Source: Hanleya hanleyi
Taxonomy: Eukaryota > Mollusca > Polyplacophora > Lepidopleurida > Hanleyidae
Direction: 5' to 3'
Assembly (NCBI GenBank): GCA_036873755.1
Contig: JAVTVY010020536.1
Location: forward strand, 1 to 64,000
DNA: 64,000 bases
The position numbers and the translations under genes are program-made. Shown here in pieces: positions 1 to 10,602 of this stretch; the first letter of the stretch is position 1; every line of letters begins with the position of its first letter. The notes below the pieces were generated by a model, which saw nothing but the letters and a program-made list of their open reading frames with translations, had not been told where the DNA came from and searched no databases.

Positions 1-476
1 TGAGTACATGTACTCCCTCTTTGGACATGCACAGGATGGCTTAGGGTGCATACATAAACAGCAGTTCTATATTCAGACAAATCAGATGGTGCAGCCACAT
101 GAATTGTCACGAGATCAACATCTCTCCGAAGTCGTATTCTATGTAGCTGTAGCTGTTGCCTTTCAAGACCCATTTGACAGCTTCAGCAAACTTTCCATGT
201 ACAGGTGTACATGTATTTTATCACTGGCAGATTACCAAGACAAAACCCTCAAAATTTGGATTAAATAGCCCAGGGGTAGTACCCCAGGTGGGATATCCAC
301 CTCCCCCCCACCCCAATATTTTTTTTGTTTTTTTAAAATATTTTTTCTGAATTTTTCTAGATTTTTTTTGAATTTACCAAACCAAAAACTTTATCATTTC
401 CAGGTCGGGAACACTGACACCGAAGACATCTTCTTCCCTCCCCCCCCCCCACAATATCTCCCCTTTACTTCATAAG
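1..476. other. Upstream flank, no gene recognised
   Basis: This is the 5' flank of the gene that begins at 477. An open frame covers 8-268 on the plus strand, but much of the same stretch is also open on the minus strand and I recognise no domain. A T-rich patch at 310-380 and a C-rich tract near 440-450 precede the acceptor at 475-476 and could be its pyrimidine tract. Earlier exons of the downstream gene may lie here or outside the window. Confidence 0.4.
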
Positions 477-3400
477 GCGAGATAAAAATGTCTCTGAATG
501 TCGCACATGTAATAACAGGACTCGAATCCTTTCTTCCAGAAAAAGACTATCCCAATATAAAACACTCCTATGACGTGTGGCATGGAGCCAAAAACCTGGG
601 CAAAAAGATAATAGCGGTAAGTCACTAATTTATGTGATATTTGTACCCCACCACCCAAAGGGATGAAGGGGGACTATAGAATTGGGGTCCGTCAGTGCAA
701 CTTTGTTTCTGGACAATAACTTCTGGAAAACAGAACGGATTCGTTTCAAATTTGGTATTTTGCTACCTTGCCTCAAGATCTGGCTTGGGATTGTTTTTCA
801 TGCCAATTTAGACATTTTCTATGTGGATGCTTAGTATCATATAGGTGTGCACTGGCAGGGTTACCTGTTTTGATGATTTTGTAAGAGTTATGACCCTTTA
901 TTGTCAATATCAAAATATGCTGGCTGCTATGAATTACATTCTTGTCTGGACAGCAATTCATTGACTACTTGAAGAAGATGTTTTATACTTACATGGTGTA
1001 TGTATATGTAGATGTGATATCTTTACCCTGCAACCTTGGAGGGGGAGGGGGGCGAAGCATACATCCAAGCGATCTCTGATTGCTTCTGTGCTGCATTTGA
1101 TTTGTAGGCAGGACAAGACAAAGATTGCACTGTTCTATTAACATGGGCACAACATATTGTGAACCATTTCTGGCACTGCTGTGACCATGCCAACACATAT
1201 AAAGAATTTCTGGTGAGTACTTTGAAGCATGCACGTGTATTGTCTTTCACTCATAAAGTATGTCACATCACATTTTGAGACTTACATCAAGGTGAATTTA
1301 GATATGTTAACTTGATTGAGTAAACTGAAATCATCTTCAGCCGATGAAATATTGACCAAAAAAAAGACACATGTTCACTAGTGACAACACTTTCTAATTC
1401 ACATTTTATGGATCCTCTTCTGTAAAGACTTGATGTCCTATCCTTAGACTGCAACCAAGAAATGATCCTTCACATGTTTTATCAGTCTAAGTGAATGGTG
1501 AACTCCTATCTTTAATCTTCAGGGACTGTGGACGGGCATCCTCCACCATGTGACGAACAATCACGAATGGGTAGTTGGAAATGGCTTTGGGGCAGCCAAA
1601 TGTGACCATGGTCCATTAGACGGAGGTCGAACCAAGGAGTGGATTGTGGCAGGGTCTAAACCTCACCGAATTTTGAGGGATATCATTTTGAAGAAACGGT
1701 TCCTCAATAGTGTACCTTACTACATCAAATGCAGGCAAGGGTTGAAACATATACTAAACACAATATGATGAACAGAGGTGAAGGTAAGAAGCGCGAGTGA
1801 TCACTGCCCCACTCGTTCTTGCCAAAAAATGTCTTTGGGGTAGCCCAAAGTTTCACACGCCGTCAGTATTAATTTCATGAGCATGATTAGAAAGTTGTTG
1901 GGTGCTTTTCCTGCGTTTGAAATATTGTGTGTTATCATTACTGACAGTGAATTAAAAATTCACAGGATCCCGTGAGAATGCAAAAGCCATTCTTCTCATT
2001 CAGAAATTTATCATCATGTAAACAGTCCCAAAGTGGTAATTAATATAGATTAAGATAATCTTTGGTGTACCATTTATTTTTCATGTCTCTCTCTCAACAG
2101 AACTACTGCCGAGTTGGAAAACTTTCACCAGCATATCCTAATGTATGCTGGAAAACGATTTGCCTACACATTCCCAGTGTATAAGGCAAGATGCCAGCTT
2201 GCACAAATCGATTACAACAAGCACCAAGGGAGGCCTCTCCTTAAAAACAAACAAGGAACTGTGATGTAAGTGCTTTTAAAAAGTAGATAATAATATTACA
2301 GCTGCTTTATCATGGTTCTGGTATAGTAATAGTTTAAAGATATTATCAGTCTCAAAATCTAGGCGGGAATAGACTCTTTGAAACCCCACAAAAATGCCAT
2401 GTGTTAAGACAGGTACATAAACCACATAAAACTAAACTTGTGTCATCCAGGCCCCGTGGGACTCCCAGGGTTGATCTTGGATATCGTCATGTACACCCTA
2501 GGCCTTGGTAAGTATAGGCATCAGCTCCTCAGACAGCTTGTCATAAGAGGCAACTAACTGGGGCACCTATGGGGTTCCTGGGTCTGAAAAGGAATAGGAC
2601 AACGTCCGTGGAGTTCCCGGGTGTAAAAAGGAATAGGACCCTATTTGTGGGGTTCCCGGGTGTCAAAAGGAATAGGACCCAACGTCGTTATATGACTAAA
2701 ATTTTGTTGACAGAGATGTTGAATCATATTCACTCTTGTGTCTACCAGTCAAAAGAAAATGGAAGAAATCATCTTCAACAATAAACAGCATGGTATGTGG
2801 CACAAAACATGTGATGCATTCTGCCTATGAATGCTCTGTCACTGTACTAAACCTTAGGGCAGGCACAAGCCATCATGGGATCCCATGACTGCAACAGTTC
2901 AACATTCAGATTCATGAGCATAGCACGTCACTCGAATGTCATGCTCTGAGTCTGATGTCATTTTCCTTCAAGCGCACAACACAAACAAAAGTAGTACAGT
3001 TCAAATTGAATACATTATGAATGGCTGCGCACAGAGCCGAGGGGTTTTCAGCAAGCGGGAAAAAAAAAAAAAAAAAATGGATAAAGCCCCCAATGGACAA
3101 AAGCCCCATCCGACATTTAGTTTCAGGCCAGGGCAGTAAGATTACAACTTTACAATTTTTTCACCGCAGCTATGTGGATACCTTGTCATTTTTATACCCC
3201 CGTACATAGTAGGGGGGAAACTGTATCCCGCTTGTCTGGCCATCCATCTGCGTGTCACTGCACCCATCTGTCTGTCCATCTGAAATTCAGCGAATAACTT
3301 GAGAACCACTCATCGGATTATTCTCAAATTTGGTATGCATATATATCTGTTTTCCCTCCTGTCAATAAAACTTCCACAATACTTTCATATTCAACCAACT

Positions 3401-3849
3401 TGGGATGAGTGAGTGAATATGATTTGACGTCGCTTTCAACACTATTTCAGTCATATCACGACGTTCAACCAACTTGGTAGTATACATTGGTGGGCATTGG
3501 TGGGGATATACACATGATGGCAAGTTTTGATTTCTCTTGTCCAAACTTACATGTATATTCCTTCTTGTATTACATTGTCTGTTGCTCTAATACTAATTGT
3601 CTATCTACTTGAAACAGCAAACAAAGAATGTTCAACAAAAAATCAAAGAGATGGTCCGTGACACCAGTAAAGACTGCAAAACAATTTGCATACATTCCCA
3701 GTCTACAGAAGACCATACTGGAGAAGAGGATCACAGATTGTGGATCCACGCAGATTATCTGCAAATATTGCCCCAGTCCACCACCCCTCACAGCAGATCT
3801 TGCTAGAGAACAAGTCTCTAGGTACCACAAATCATCATCATACTTGTGA
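477..3849 (+). CDS. Five-exon gene of a transposase-like family (DVWH motif), 5' incomplete
   Basis: Exons are 477-616, 1108-1212, 1523-1734, 2101-2265 and 3618-3849 (TGA at 3847). Phases agree at every junction, and together they give about 285 codons without a stop. Exon 1 carries KHSYDVWHGAKNLGKK, exon 2 has LLTWAQHIVNHFWHCC, exon 3 HHVTNNHEWVVG and WIVAGSKPHRILRDI, exon 4 ENFHQHILMYAGKRFAYTF, and exon 5 ends with KTILEKRITDCGST and CKYCPSPPP. I recall related unnamed proteins in fish, amphioxus, urchins and molluscs. The D-x-x-H of DVWH resembles the C/D(2)H signature of several eukaryotic transposases, so a transposase origin is inferred, not shown. The third intron uses a GC donor. An in-frame stop at 473-475 lies just upstream of the first exon, so that exon depends on the acceptor at 475-476. 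Earlier exons are missing, and intact splicing suggests a live or recently live gene. Confidence 0.75.
650..960. repeat. Dispersed 'ataactt...caaatttggta' repeat copy
   Basis: This copy lies in intron 1. It shares with 3195-3345 the order: gggg-rich patch, gtccgtc or gtctgtcc words, 'aataactt', then 'tcaaatttggtat'. Such blocks are common in marine invertebrate genomes. The boundaries are approximate. Confidence 0.4.
1735..2100 (+). other. GC-AG intron of the 477-3849 gene
   Basis: Exon 3 ends TGCAG and is followed by GCAAGG. Exon 4 starts after a pyrimidine-rich tract and CAACAG. Joining TGC AG to A ACT restores an open frame into ENFHQHILMYAG. Ignoring the GC donor leads to a stop at 1766. 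GC donors with an AG exon end are a known minor class, and this one fits. Confidence 0.7.
2440..2690. repeat. Composite short repeat with a 39-bp minisatellite (three units)
   Basis: The segment lies in the last intron of the upstream gene. The 'gcttgtcataagaggcaact' block near 2538 resembles a repeat I know from molluscs. It is followed by three 39-bp units at 2571-2609, 2610-2648 and 2649-2687, each built on gggttcccgggtgt and aaaaggaataggac. Thirty-nine is a multiple of three, which explains the apparent open frame at 2569-2784. Confidence 0.7.
2672..2728 (-). repeat. SINE-like core, inverted copy
   Basis: The reverse complement reads gagtgaatatgatt, then tttagtcatataacgacg. This matches the plus-strand block at 3407-3475 (gagtgaatatgattt, then tttcagtcatatcacgacg). 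Both resemble the conserved core of molluscan SINEs as I remember it. Confidence 0.5.
2735..2990 (+). repeat. Dispersed repeat, copy A (partner at 7795-8085)
   Basis: Shared landmarks with 7795-8085, in the same order and orientation, are: aaaatggaagaaat/aaaatagaaggaat, gcattctgccta, tgctctg, aaccttaggg/aaccttaag, atcccatg, gttcaacattcagatt/gttcagcattcagatt, and gatgtcattttcct/gacgtcattttcct. The two copies lie about 5 kb apart, one on each side of the 5.9-6.9 kb motif array. Confidence 0.65.
3050..3080 (+). repeat. Poly-A tract
   Basis: A run of about 17 A residues sits at 3061-3077 after 'gcaagcggga'. It follows repeat copy A and may be its tail, which would fit a retroposed SINE. It could also be an independent slippage tract. 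Confidence 0.5.
3195..3345. repeat. 'tacccccgtacatagtaggggg' type repeat
   Basis: It begins with an imperfect hairpin (cccc...gggg) and is followed by clustered gtctgtcc/ccatctg words, then gaataacttgagaaccact and ttctcaaatttggtatgc. This layout is typical of short non-autonomous repeats in bivalves and other marine invertebrates. It is related to 650-960. Confidence 0.5.
3407..3475 (+). repeat. SINE-like core copy
   Basis: It has gagtgagtgaatatgatttg, then cgtcgctttcaac and tttcagtcatatcacgacg. This resembles the abundant molluscan SINE core (gtgagtgagttt...acgccgc...ccagcaatatcacggcg), recalled from memory. It is flanked by a short direct repeat, ttcaaccaacttgg (3390-3403 and 3464-3477), which could be a target duplication. 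Confidence 0.5.
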
Positions 3850-4399
3850 GCTGTTAAGTAAAGAAGACTGGGTTCTTGTAGTTTGGAGCTGATAAAGATA
3901 CACAGTGAAATTATATATCTTTTACAAGCCACTGCTAAAGCATCTTCTGTATTCAAGCAAATCTTTCAGGCTTTCACATATGCATTTTTCATCCATTGTG
4001 TACCAATATACACTGACTAAAACTGTCTGGCTGAGGGGTTGTGGCATCTTTTAGGTGTTGCCTCATATTTTATTTGTGAAGAGAAACCATATTGTGTATT
4101 ATTATGCAACTTAATTTCAAGGTGTAATCCACCTCATAATCCGAGAAATATTTCAACTCTCAACTGCGCAATTTTCAAATTAGAAGCATTTTGACACCTC
4201 ATAGTTTTCATATTTGACCAGAGTGAGGTGAATGTAAACAGTAAAGCAAGAATATCGGTCAGAAGTTTGAAAAATCTCTGCCGCTTTGACAAACTTCTCA
4301 TCATACCATGCACAAGCAAAACTTCCATTATTTATACAATGTTATATGACACTCCACATTATCATGTCATTTAACAAGCAGTGATGACACCTGCTTTCA
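3850..4399. other. 3' flank of the first gene, no feature seen
   Basis: This is AT-rich sequence after the stop codon. No clean polyadenylation hexamer stands out close to the stop, and I see no second gene or structured repeat. Confidence 0.4.
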
Positions 4400-5021
4400 T
4401 TGAGGTTATCCAGGTGATGGCTAAGGGGAGCAAATCCTGTGACTGCTCATCTTCACAAGTCCAGGTAAATCCTAAATCCTCTCAGAGGGTTTACATGGAC
4501 ATTTTTGATGATTCAAACGAGTTCTCTAGTCGATACATATACAATCTCGTACATTTTATCCACTGCGCTTGTTTTGAAATAGCCTGTCCGTATATTCAAA
4601 GCCTGCGGTTTTTGCTTTGACTTCCGATGTATATTTCATCCCGACATCAAAGCACTCTGGCCCGCGATGAAATTCAAACCTGCCACATCTCATACCTCGC
4701 AGCGGATTGGCATGATCGGCTAGCTCAGCGCGTTCACGGATTGGTTTGATTTAGATGAAACCCCTTGACCTATTTATATCCAGAACTAGTATGGGTAACT
4801 ATCCAAGCCAGTGTATCGATCCTAACAGATCGATCGATACACCGGCTTGCGAGGATGGTAACTGCTATAATACCAGTGCCCTCTATCTCACTGATATACT
4901 ATACATGTAGCAGGATATGACTAATTATCAATACAAGTATTATAATTCAATGAGATAGGGGCATTGGTGCTTCGGCAGTTACAAGAATTGCTCCTCTTAG
5001 CCATCACCCGGATAACCCCAT
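4400..5021. mobile_element. MITE-like element with ~45-bp inverted ends, copy 1
   Basis: The left end 4404-4446 (ggttatccaggtgatggcta...) and the right end 4974-5018 are reverse complements with few mismatches. Inner arms also pair (ataccagtgccctctatctc near 4870 against gagataggggcattggt near 4953). A perfect-but-one 16-bp hairpin lies at 4806-4821/4832-4847 (agccagtgtatcgatc). Coding capacity is absent. A second, inverted and diverged copy lies at about 19770-20180 and keeps the same hairpin. No target duplication could be fixed by eye. Confidence 0.7.
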
Positions 5022-5911
5022 CGTGACATTGAAATGTTGACAACCAAGCCACACAGTCTGTTTTCAATGACTGCCGAAAAACTGAACAACATGCTATGCC
5101 ATTTATTTTTGATTGTTTTCTCAGCAATGCTGACACCAGTTGAGATTGATGTGGTCAAATAGAATCATCCTGTATCTAGTAACACGTCACTCTTGCCAAG
5201 TTTCAGCAAATCTGATGACAGTCTACATTTTGCGGCTGATTACATCTTTAACACCATTATGGAATAATTTAGGGTACCCTTTTCATTTTGAAGACAAAGA
5301 GGAGTCGGCCACAGTGGCCCAAAATTGGCCCAGGAAATAATGATTGTTATATCCGAGCTACAACTCCAGTTCAGGGATGTGGATTGTGATGACATTTGAG
5401 GTAAAACTTCTGGCAACAGGAAGCTTATTGATTTTACTGTCTGCCATTATTCATCTGTTTGTTCATAGATGCTATATGTTGTCTGGGTGATATCTTCAGT
5501 TTCTGGTTATGGATTGGAAACAAAACTTGGTTACCTTACAAAAGGGCTAAAGGGCGATTCCACGACAGAGAGTGAAAGTTGCTCAAATTTCAAACTGCTA
5601 GGATTGGAACATCTGTTGATTTTTTGTATCAACCAGTGCCTGAACTAAGACAAAATGAAGTTTTTGTCATTGACTGGTCCACATTCTAGAAAAAAATACC
5701 ATTAAAATACCTAGCAAACTCGGACAGCCATAAAATGTGATTTTCTAGTAGGCCTCAAATTGAGATGTAAAATCTGAAGTACTCATCTCAGTTTGGTTAT
5801 ATCAGATGTTAGTAACTAATAACCATGTATTCTAACATGCAAACTTGCCAAATATGTGAAGTTGGCAAGACTATGTCATTTTTACTCAATATTCAATCCG
5901 ATTATCGCAAT
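5022..5911. other. AT-rich interval, no gene; contains a shared 24-nt segment
   Basis: I see no coding exon that can be defended. Positions 5224-5248 hold 'gcggctgattacatctttaa', which recurs at about 8246-8270 and 21814-21837. The remainder is unremarkable. Confidence 0.4.
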
Positions 5912-6869
5912 GTAACTTACGTGACAAATTTTCATGGGTCATTTTGTCAAGAGATAATATAGGCAATAGATATAAAAAAACTCTTCCCTCAATGAAACTA
6001 CCTTATGTCCACTGGGAACATCCACCTCTTAACTTGGTCAAAAACAAATAGTTGAATAGAAATTTAGGCGAGTGAAGTTGTGTAACTTACGTGACATGTC
6101 ACGTAAGTTACAAAAATTGTCACGTAAGTTACATATACAAAACCATGTAAACTAGGAATAATTTTTTTGTCAAAAGCAAATCCAACTATTAAGTATTTCT
6201 AACTTTGTTACCACTAAAAGTATACTATTAGGATATCCTAAACTGTCCTTGCAGACAAGTACAGGGTCCAGTCCCATAAATAATTCCAATGTTTTCACTG
6301 AAAATATGGTAATGAGTTTGATAATTAATCAGAAATTAATGAACAGTTAAGTATCCCAGAAATTGTTCTTCCTGTATATTTACATCGTATTATTCAATTT
6401 CTAAACATTTCTGCAAGTATTTCCTGAATAAATAGTCCAGAAACCCATCCCATGTAACTTACGTGACGCACATTTGTAACTTACGTGACACTGGTTAACA
6501 ATCTTTATAACCCTTGTGGTGAAATATGGCAAAGTGACTGATGGCAACTATACTCATACCTACTAATTCATTGTTCAAGCTATCGCTATAGGTGAGAACT
6601 TTTAAGATTCTTCCATCCAAATCAAAGAATTTTTAACATATGTCAAATGACCCAAAACTACCCTAATTCTCTGAGTAACTTACGTGACACTTTTTTAATT
6701 AAGCCCAGATGCTAATTAGTTTCACTGAAATTAATCAAAAACCCATTCAAATTATAAGAAATACTTTTATTTAAGTGATTTGTTTTGTTATTGGTGTAGT
6801 CATGGCTGTTAATTTTGTCAAATGTTACAAATACATCCCCATCGGGAATGAAAATGTAACTTACGTGAC
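5912..6869. repeat. Dispersed array of eight exact GTAACTTACGTGAC motifs
   Basis: Exact 14-mers start at 5912 (+), 6082 (+), 6098 (-), 6119 (-), 6454 (+), 6476 (+), 6675 (+) and 6856 (+). The pair 6082/6098 forms a head-to-head palindrome across 6082-6111. Spacers between copies are unrelated AT-rich sequence, so this is not a tandem array. The core ACGTGAC/TTACGTGA resembles bZIP or bHLH-type sites. Subterminal transposase-binding sites or a protein-bound cluster are the two readings I favour. Confidence 0.85.
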
Positions 6870-7794
6870 ATGGAATCGCCCTAAAGAGGAAGCCCAATTA
6901 TATCAAGATCAAAGATCAAGGTCACAGAGCCAAAGAAGAGCCAAAATTGGTTTCACTTATTGACCACACAATACATTGTCTCCACTTAATGTATGCTGTA
7001 ACATACAGTATAGCGATTTCTAATGATTTTCTGATTTTCGGGTCATAATAATCGTGACCTTCAACCTTTACCTCAATTTTGGTATGTGACACATTTCCCC
7101 CTATAACATATCAATACTGACACAAGAAAACATAATTTTTTATGATTGCCTACTTTGGGCTAACAGTGACCTTGACATATGACCTTGAGTCAATGACCTC
7201 AATTTTAGTATTCGATACATTGTCCTCTAATATCTGAAGAACAGGGCGAGCTGGAGACTGAATATTTGGCACAATGCTGGCTGATGGAGGTTTCTAGGTC
7301 ATATTCTCTCTGTACTGACCGTAACCTATTTTCAAGGTCACAGAGGTCAATATTTAAATAGCAACCCTATTTACTTGTGAACACAATATCTAAGGGACAA
7401 CTAAAACTAGATGTATTATATCCTACTGAACAACATTTGGACAACTACACTATTCAGCTATTAACACAGTTATTGATACCTCCTATCCACCTTTATCAGG
7501 TTTATGCAAGTTTCACTGTAGAGCCTTGTTGAGAAAATTTTAATAGTGATTTTTGGACCACAATGACCTTTTGACCTCTGACCTCGATTTTTGTACGAGA
7601 TACATTTTCTGCACCTCATGTAGCCACTCACAAAATATTGGAACGGTAATTAGAAACCTGTTGCCGATATAGACACGGGACGGACAGACGGGTGAAAACT
7701 AACATCCAGAGGCACCTACATGTAATACATCCACCTTTGGTTGGGTCTATGAAAATGGGAATCGATCTCTCACAAACTCCGCGAAAGTGACATA
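6870..7794. repeat. 'gaccttgacctatgacctc' type dispersed repeat region
   Basis: Repeated words such as caatgacctcaatttt, gaccttgacatatgacc and acctttgacctctgacctcg recur through 6900-7600, followed by acacgggacggacagacggg near 7674. This signature is common in non-autonomous repeats of bivalves and brachiopods. No gene is supported. Confidence 0.5.
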
Positions 7795-8085
7795 TGTTAC
7801 GACAGGTACAAAATAAAACACATTTGACCATAAACAACTAAACTTGTTTCCACCATTCACGAGAAAATAGAAGGAATTTGCCTTTAAAAATAAATGGCAT
7901 GGCATGCCTTTTCGACGACCCTGTCAACAAGCATTTACACGTATGGTGCATTCTGCCTACGTGTGCTCTGCCACTCTACCGAACCTTAAGCACGAGCCAT
8001 GACGTTATCCCATGGCTGCATCTGTTCAGCATTCAGATTTCTGAGCGTCACTGACGTCATTTTCCTCTACACGTACAGGACATAT
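7795..8085 (+). repeat. Dispersed repeat, copy B (partner at 2735-2990)
   Basis: Same orientation and landmark order as 2735-2990, with roughly 75-80% identity by eye in the matching blocks. It lies just beyond the 3' (stop) end of the minus-strand ballast-domain gene and shows no coding frame. Confidence 0.65.
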
Positions 8086-8468
8086 TCAATGGTGAAACGG
8101 AAAACCCGTTGAAGCGGGTAGAGTTTCAAGTTTCTCTGACAAGATATTCTGCATTCGTTGTATATGGCAATTCCAAATATAATACATATGCTGCTTTAGC
8201 AAATGTCGCTGTGGAAAACCAGATGGGAGAGGGTTTACAAAATCCATTGATTTTGAGGCTGATTACATCTTTAACCCAAATGATTTAGGTCATAAGTTAT
8301 GCAGAGGGTGAAGGCCACAGCAGCTTGAACTCCACCAAATATTGGTGTGTAGGCTATAAACGCAAGTGCAGGGTGCAGAATATGACAGGATTTCATGTCC
8401 ATATATGTATTTAGAGCTTCATTTATCAGCCACCCTATTCCTTTTTGTGTCTCGATTTCAGTTTTTTG
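8086..8468. other. Spacer with no supported gene
   Basis: It contains the second copy of the shared gaggctgattacatctttaa segment (about 8248-8270). Otherwise there is only AT-rich sequence between repeat copy B and the stop codon of the minus-strand gene. Confidence 0.4.
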
Positions 8469-9792
8469 TTATGCAAGGCGTTCTGGTAGGAAACCAGTAT
8501 ACTGGCCAAACTGATCAGGGTACACTGTTCGGATACGCCAGACACAACAACTTGGAATAATTACCCGGTTACCCCCACCTAGGCGCCCATGCCTCCACAT
8601 TACAAATTGTCTGTAAGCAGTATGTCGGTTTTCTTTATTAAAATCCTGGTCTGCAGGTACAGCAAACACTTCCTTCTGTATGCTCCAGCTACAGCTAGTA
8701 CCCCGGGCTCAAGAACATACAATCCAATTTCCTGTCAAATCAGTAAAATTATGTTAGCAATTCATGCCACAATAAGAAGCCTATTGACATGGTTGAGTTC
8801 AATGTGATTTCCATCCATCTGTTTGTTAATTTGCAAAGCAATATGTCCAGGTCCAGGTCCAGTGGAATGAAACAAAACTTTGATTATATCTTACCCATGG
8901 GACACAGGAGAACCCTGTCCATGTTGAAGTTAAAATTCAAGGAAATGGTTGAAAATGTCCTTGTTGTAAAGGAATGTAGAATAGCACAAAACTTCAAGTA
9001 TCGTCCATTTGTCAGTCGATTGACTGCAGTTTTAAGATGAATTGTGACCAAACTTTGGGTACACAATTAGGCTACTGGTGCTTGTAGAAAGGAAAAAGAC
9101 ACTTATGTCGCTTTCAGCCAGAGATCAAAGGTAGTTTGGTGAGCAATGAAATTTAAACCAGTCAAAACTCAAAAATTCGCAGTGCATTAACGTTAATATC
9201 TGGCTGTCTGAAAACCCTCAAACCATAGATAACCAGAAATCCAGAAGGATTGATTGATACACTGGCTCAAAAGGATGTTTAAAGTCATTCTAGTTCGAAA
9301 GTCACAGATGTCAGAATGTGAACAGCAGTTCATTTGCAAAATCTTAAGCGCAAATTAAGTTAGTATGTTTTCGGTCAAAACTAGCCATACAGCACAGTCA
9401 AACAAATACAAAAATAGAGATGGTTAGTAGAGTTAAGATGGTTAGTAGAGATAATGTACAATACCATATGCTCAACTAAAAAAACACAGCAGACTCATCA
9501 GTTGAAATGTAGGCAACTTCAATCAAAATCGACGCTAAACAGCACCTACTGGCAATTGGGATATGCAGTTATCAGGTGAGCATTTGCAACACAGCCTCTC
9601 CTGGTCTGTTGGCATTTCACGACAGTTGTTGCATGTGCACCATTCTGGTGCATTGGTCATGCCAGTGCCAGGGTTCCTGTGGTCTTCTGGATGCACAGTT
9701 GGTAATAGATCAAAAAGCAACCCAGGTTGCCTTTCCAGCACCCTGCCTAAGAACTCTTTGGCTTCTGCCTCGTTCATTTGGTTAATAACATT
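8469..9792 (-). CDS. P2X7 intracellular ('ballast') domain gene, two exons, one frameshift
   Basis: Exon A is 9792-9550 and exon B is 8731-8469 (TAA). The donor is GTAGGT at 9549 and the acceptor is TTTGACAG before 8731. Both ends are phase 0. Exon A holds WCTCNNCREMPTDQERLCC, the cysteine-rich zinc-binding part of the ballast domain. Exon B holds VLEPGVLAVAGAYR, then ENRHTAYRQFVMW, GRLGGGNRVIIPSCCVW and QYTGF, in the order seen in P2X7 C termini. In vertebrate P2X7 this domain follows an ion channel. In invertebrates it is usually a stand-alone or repeat-associated protein, and no P2X channel segments are seen here. A one-base loss at 8670-8671 shifts the frame between AGAYRR and VFAVPAD, so this is either a young pseudogene or an assembly error. 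The start is uncertain: M at 9777 or an upstream exon. Confidence 0.8.
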
Positions 9793-10602
9793 CTGCAGAA
9801 TGTATCAATGGCAAAAATTAACATGTTTTGGTACAAGGGGTATTGTTTGTCCATCTGTTTGTCCATCAACGTAACCTTATCTCTTGAGGACAACAGCCAG
9901 GCTATAGCTCTAATCCACTCAAAGATGACTGACCTTGATCTGTTTTTTTCAGGTCAAATTAAATATTAAAAATAAATTTATGCTATTGTTTACCTGGAAT
10001 AGGAATTTATCGAGGATGACTGACCTATTTTGCAAGATCAAAGTATGTGGTAAAAGTAGAGTTAATGTTGTTAGCATAATACCTCTTGGAGGGTTATAAT
10101 CAAGCTTTGCAATGTTTGCCACATGTTCAGTAAAGTTCAGTAAGCAGAGAACCAGAAACCTTGACTTATGTATATTCAATGGAATTGAGGTACATGTAAA
10201 CTTGTATTATCCTCTCCAAATTCGTAATACAAATGACCTCGACATATTGCAGCTCAATGAGTTCTGGAATAATTGAGCTTTGTTGATATCTTATCGCCAT
10301 CATGGAATCAGGAGTCCTGTCTGCAATATTTCCAGTTCCAAGTTATGGATTGCTACCACAATTTGAACATACAATAACATGAATCTTATCCATAGGGCAA
10401 AGAGTAATCTAATTGTCCCCTGCCATGTGAGAGATTACTATACTAATGCTTTGCAAACACACTATCTCGGATATCTCGGATACAAAGACAGATGGAGATG
10501 GGATCTTGGTACAACGCTACTGTTGTGTTAGTATTCTTCTAAATTTGAATCATCCCTGTGATTGGCCATAGCCAAGTGTATAAATGAGCCTGATGCGATT
10601 TT
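9793..10602. other. Interval without supported gene
   Basis: This lies upstream of the ballast-domain exon on its coding strand, so missing 5' exons could lie here, but none stands out. There is T-rich and AT-rich sequence and a short duplication of ggatatctcgga near 10470-10480. Confidence 0.35.

Noticed and set aside
3570..3956. 128-codon minus-strand frame
   Set aside because: It is the antisense of exon 5 of the plus-strand gene, whose frame is supported by splicing and by protein-like motifs.
8366..8560. Plus-strand small frames over 8366-8807
   Set aside because: They are shadows of exon B of the minus-strand ballast gene or adjoining non-coding DNA.
9563..9874. 103-codon plus-strand frame
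   Set aside because: Antisense of the ballast-domain exon, which shows the conserved cysteine pattern on the minus strand.
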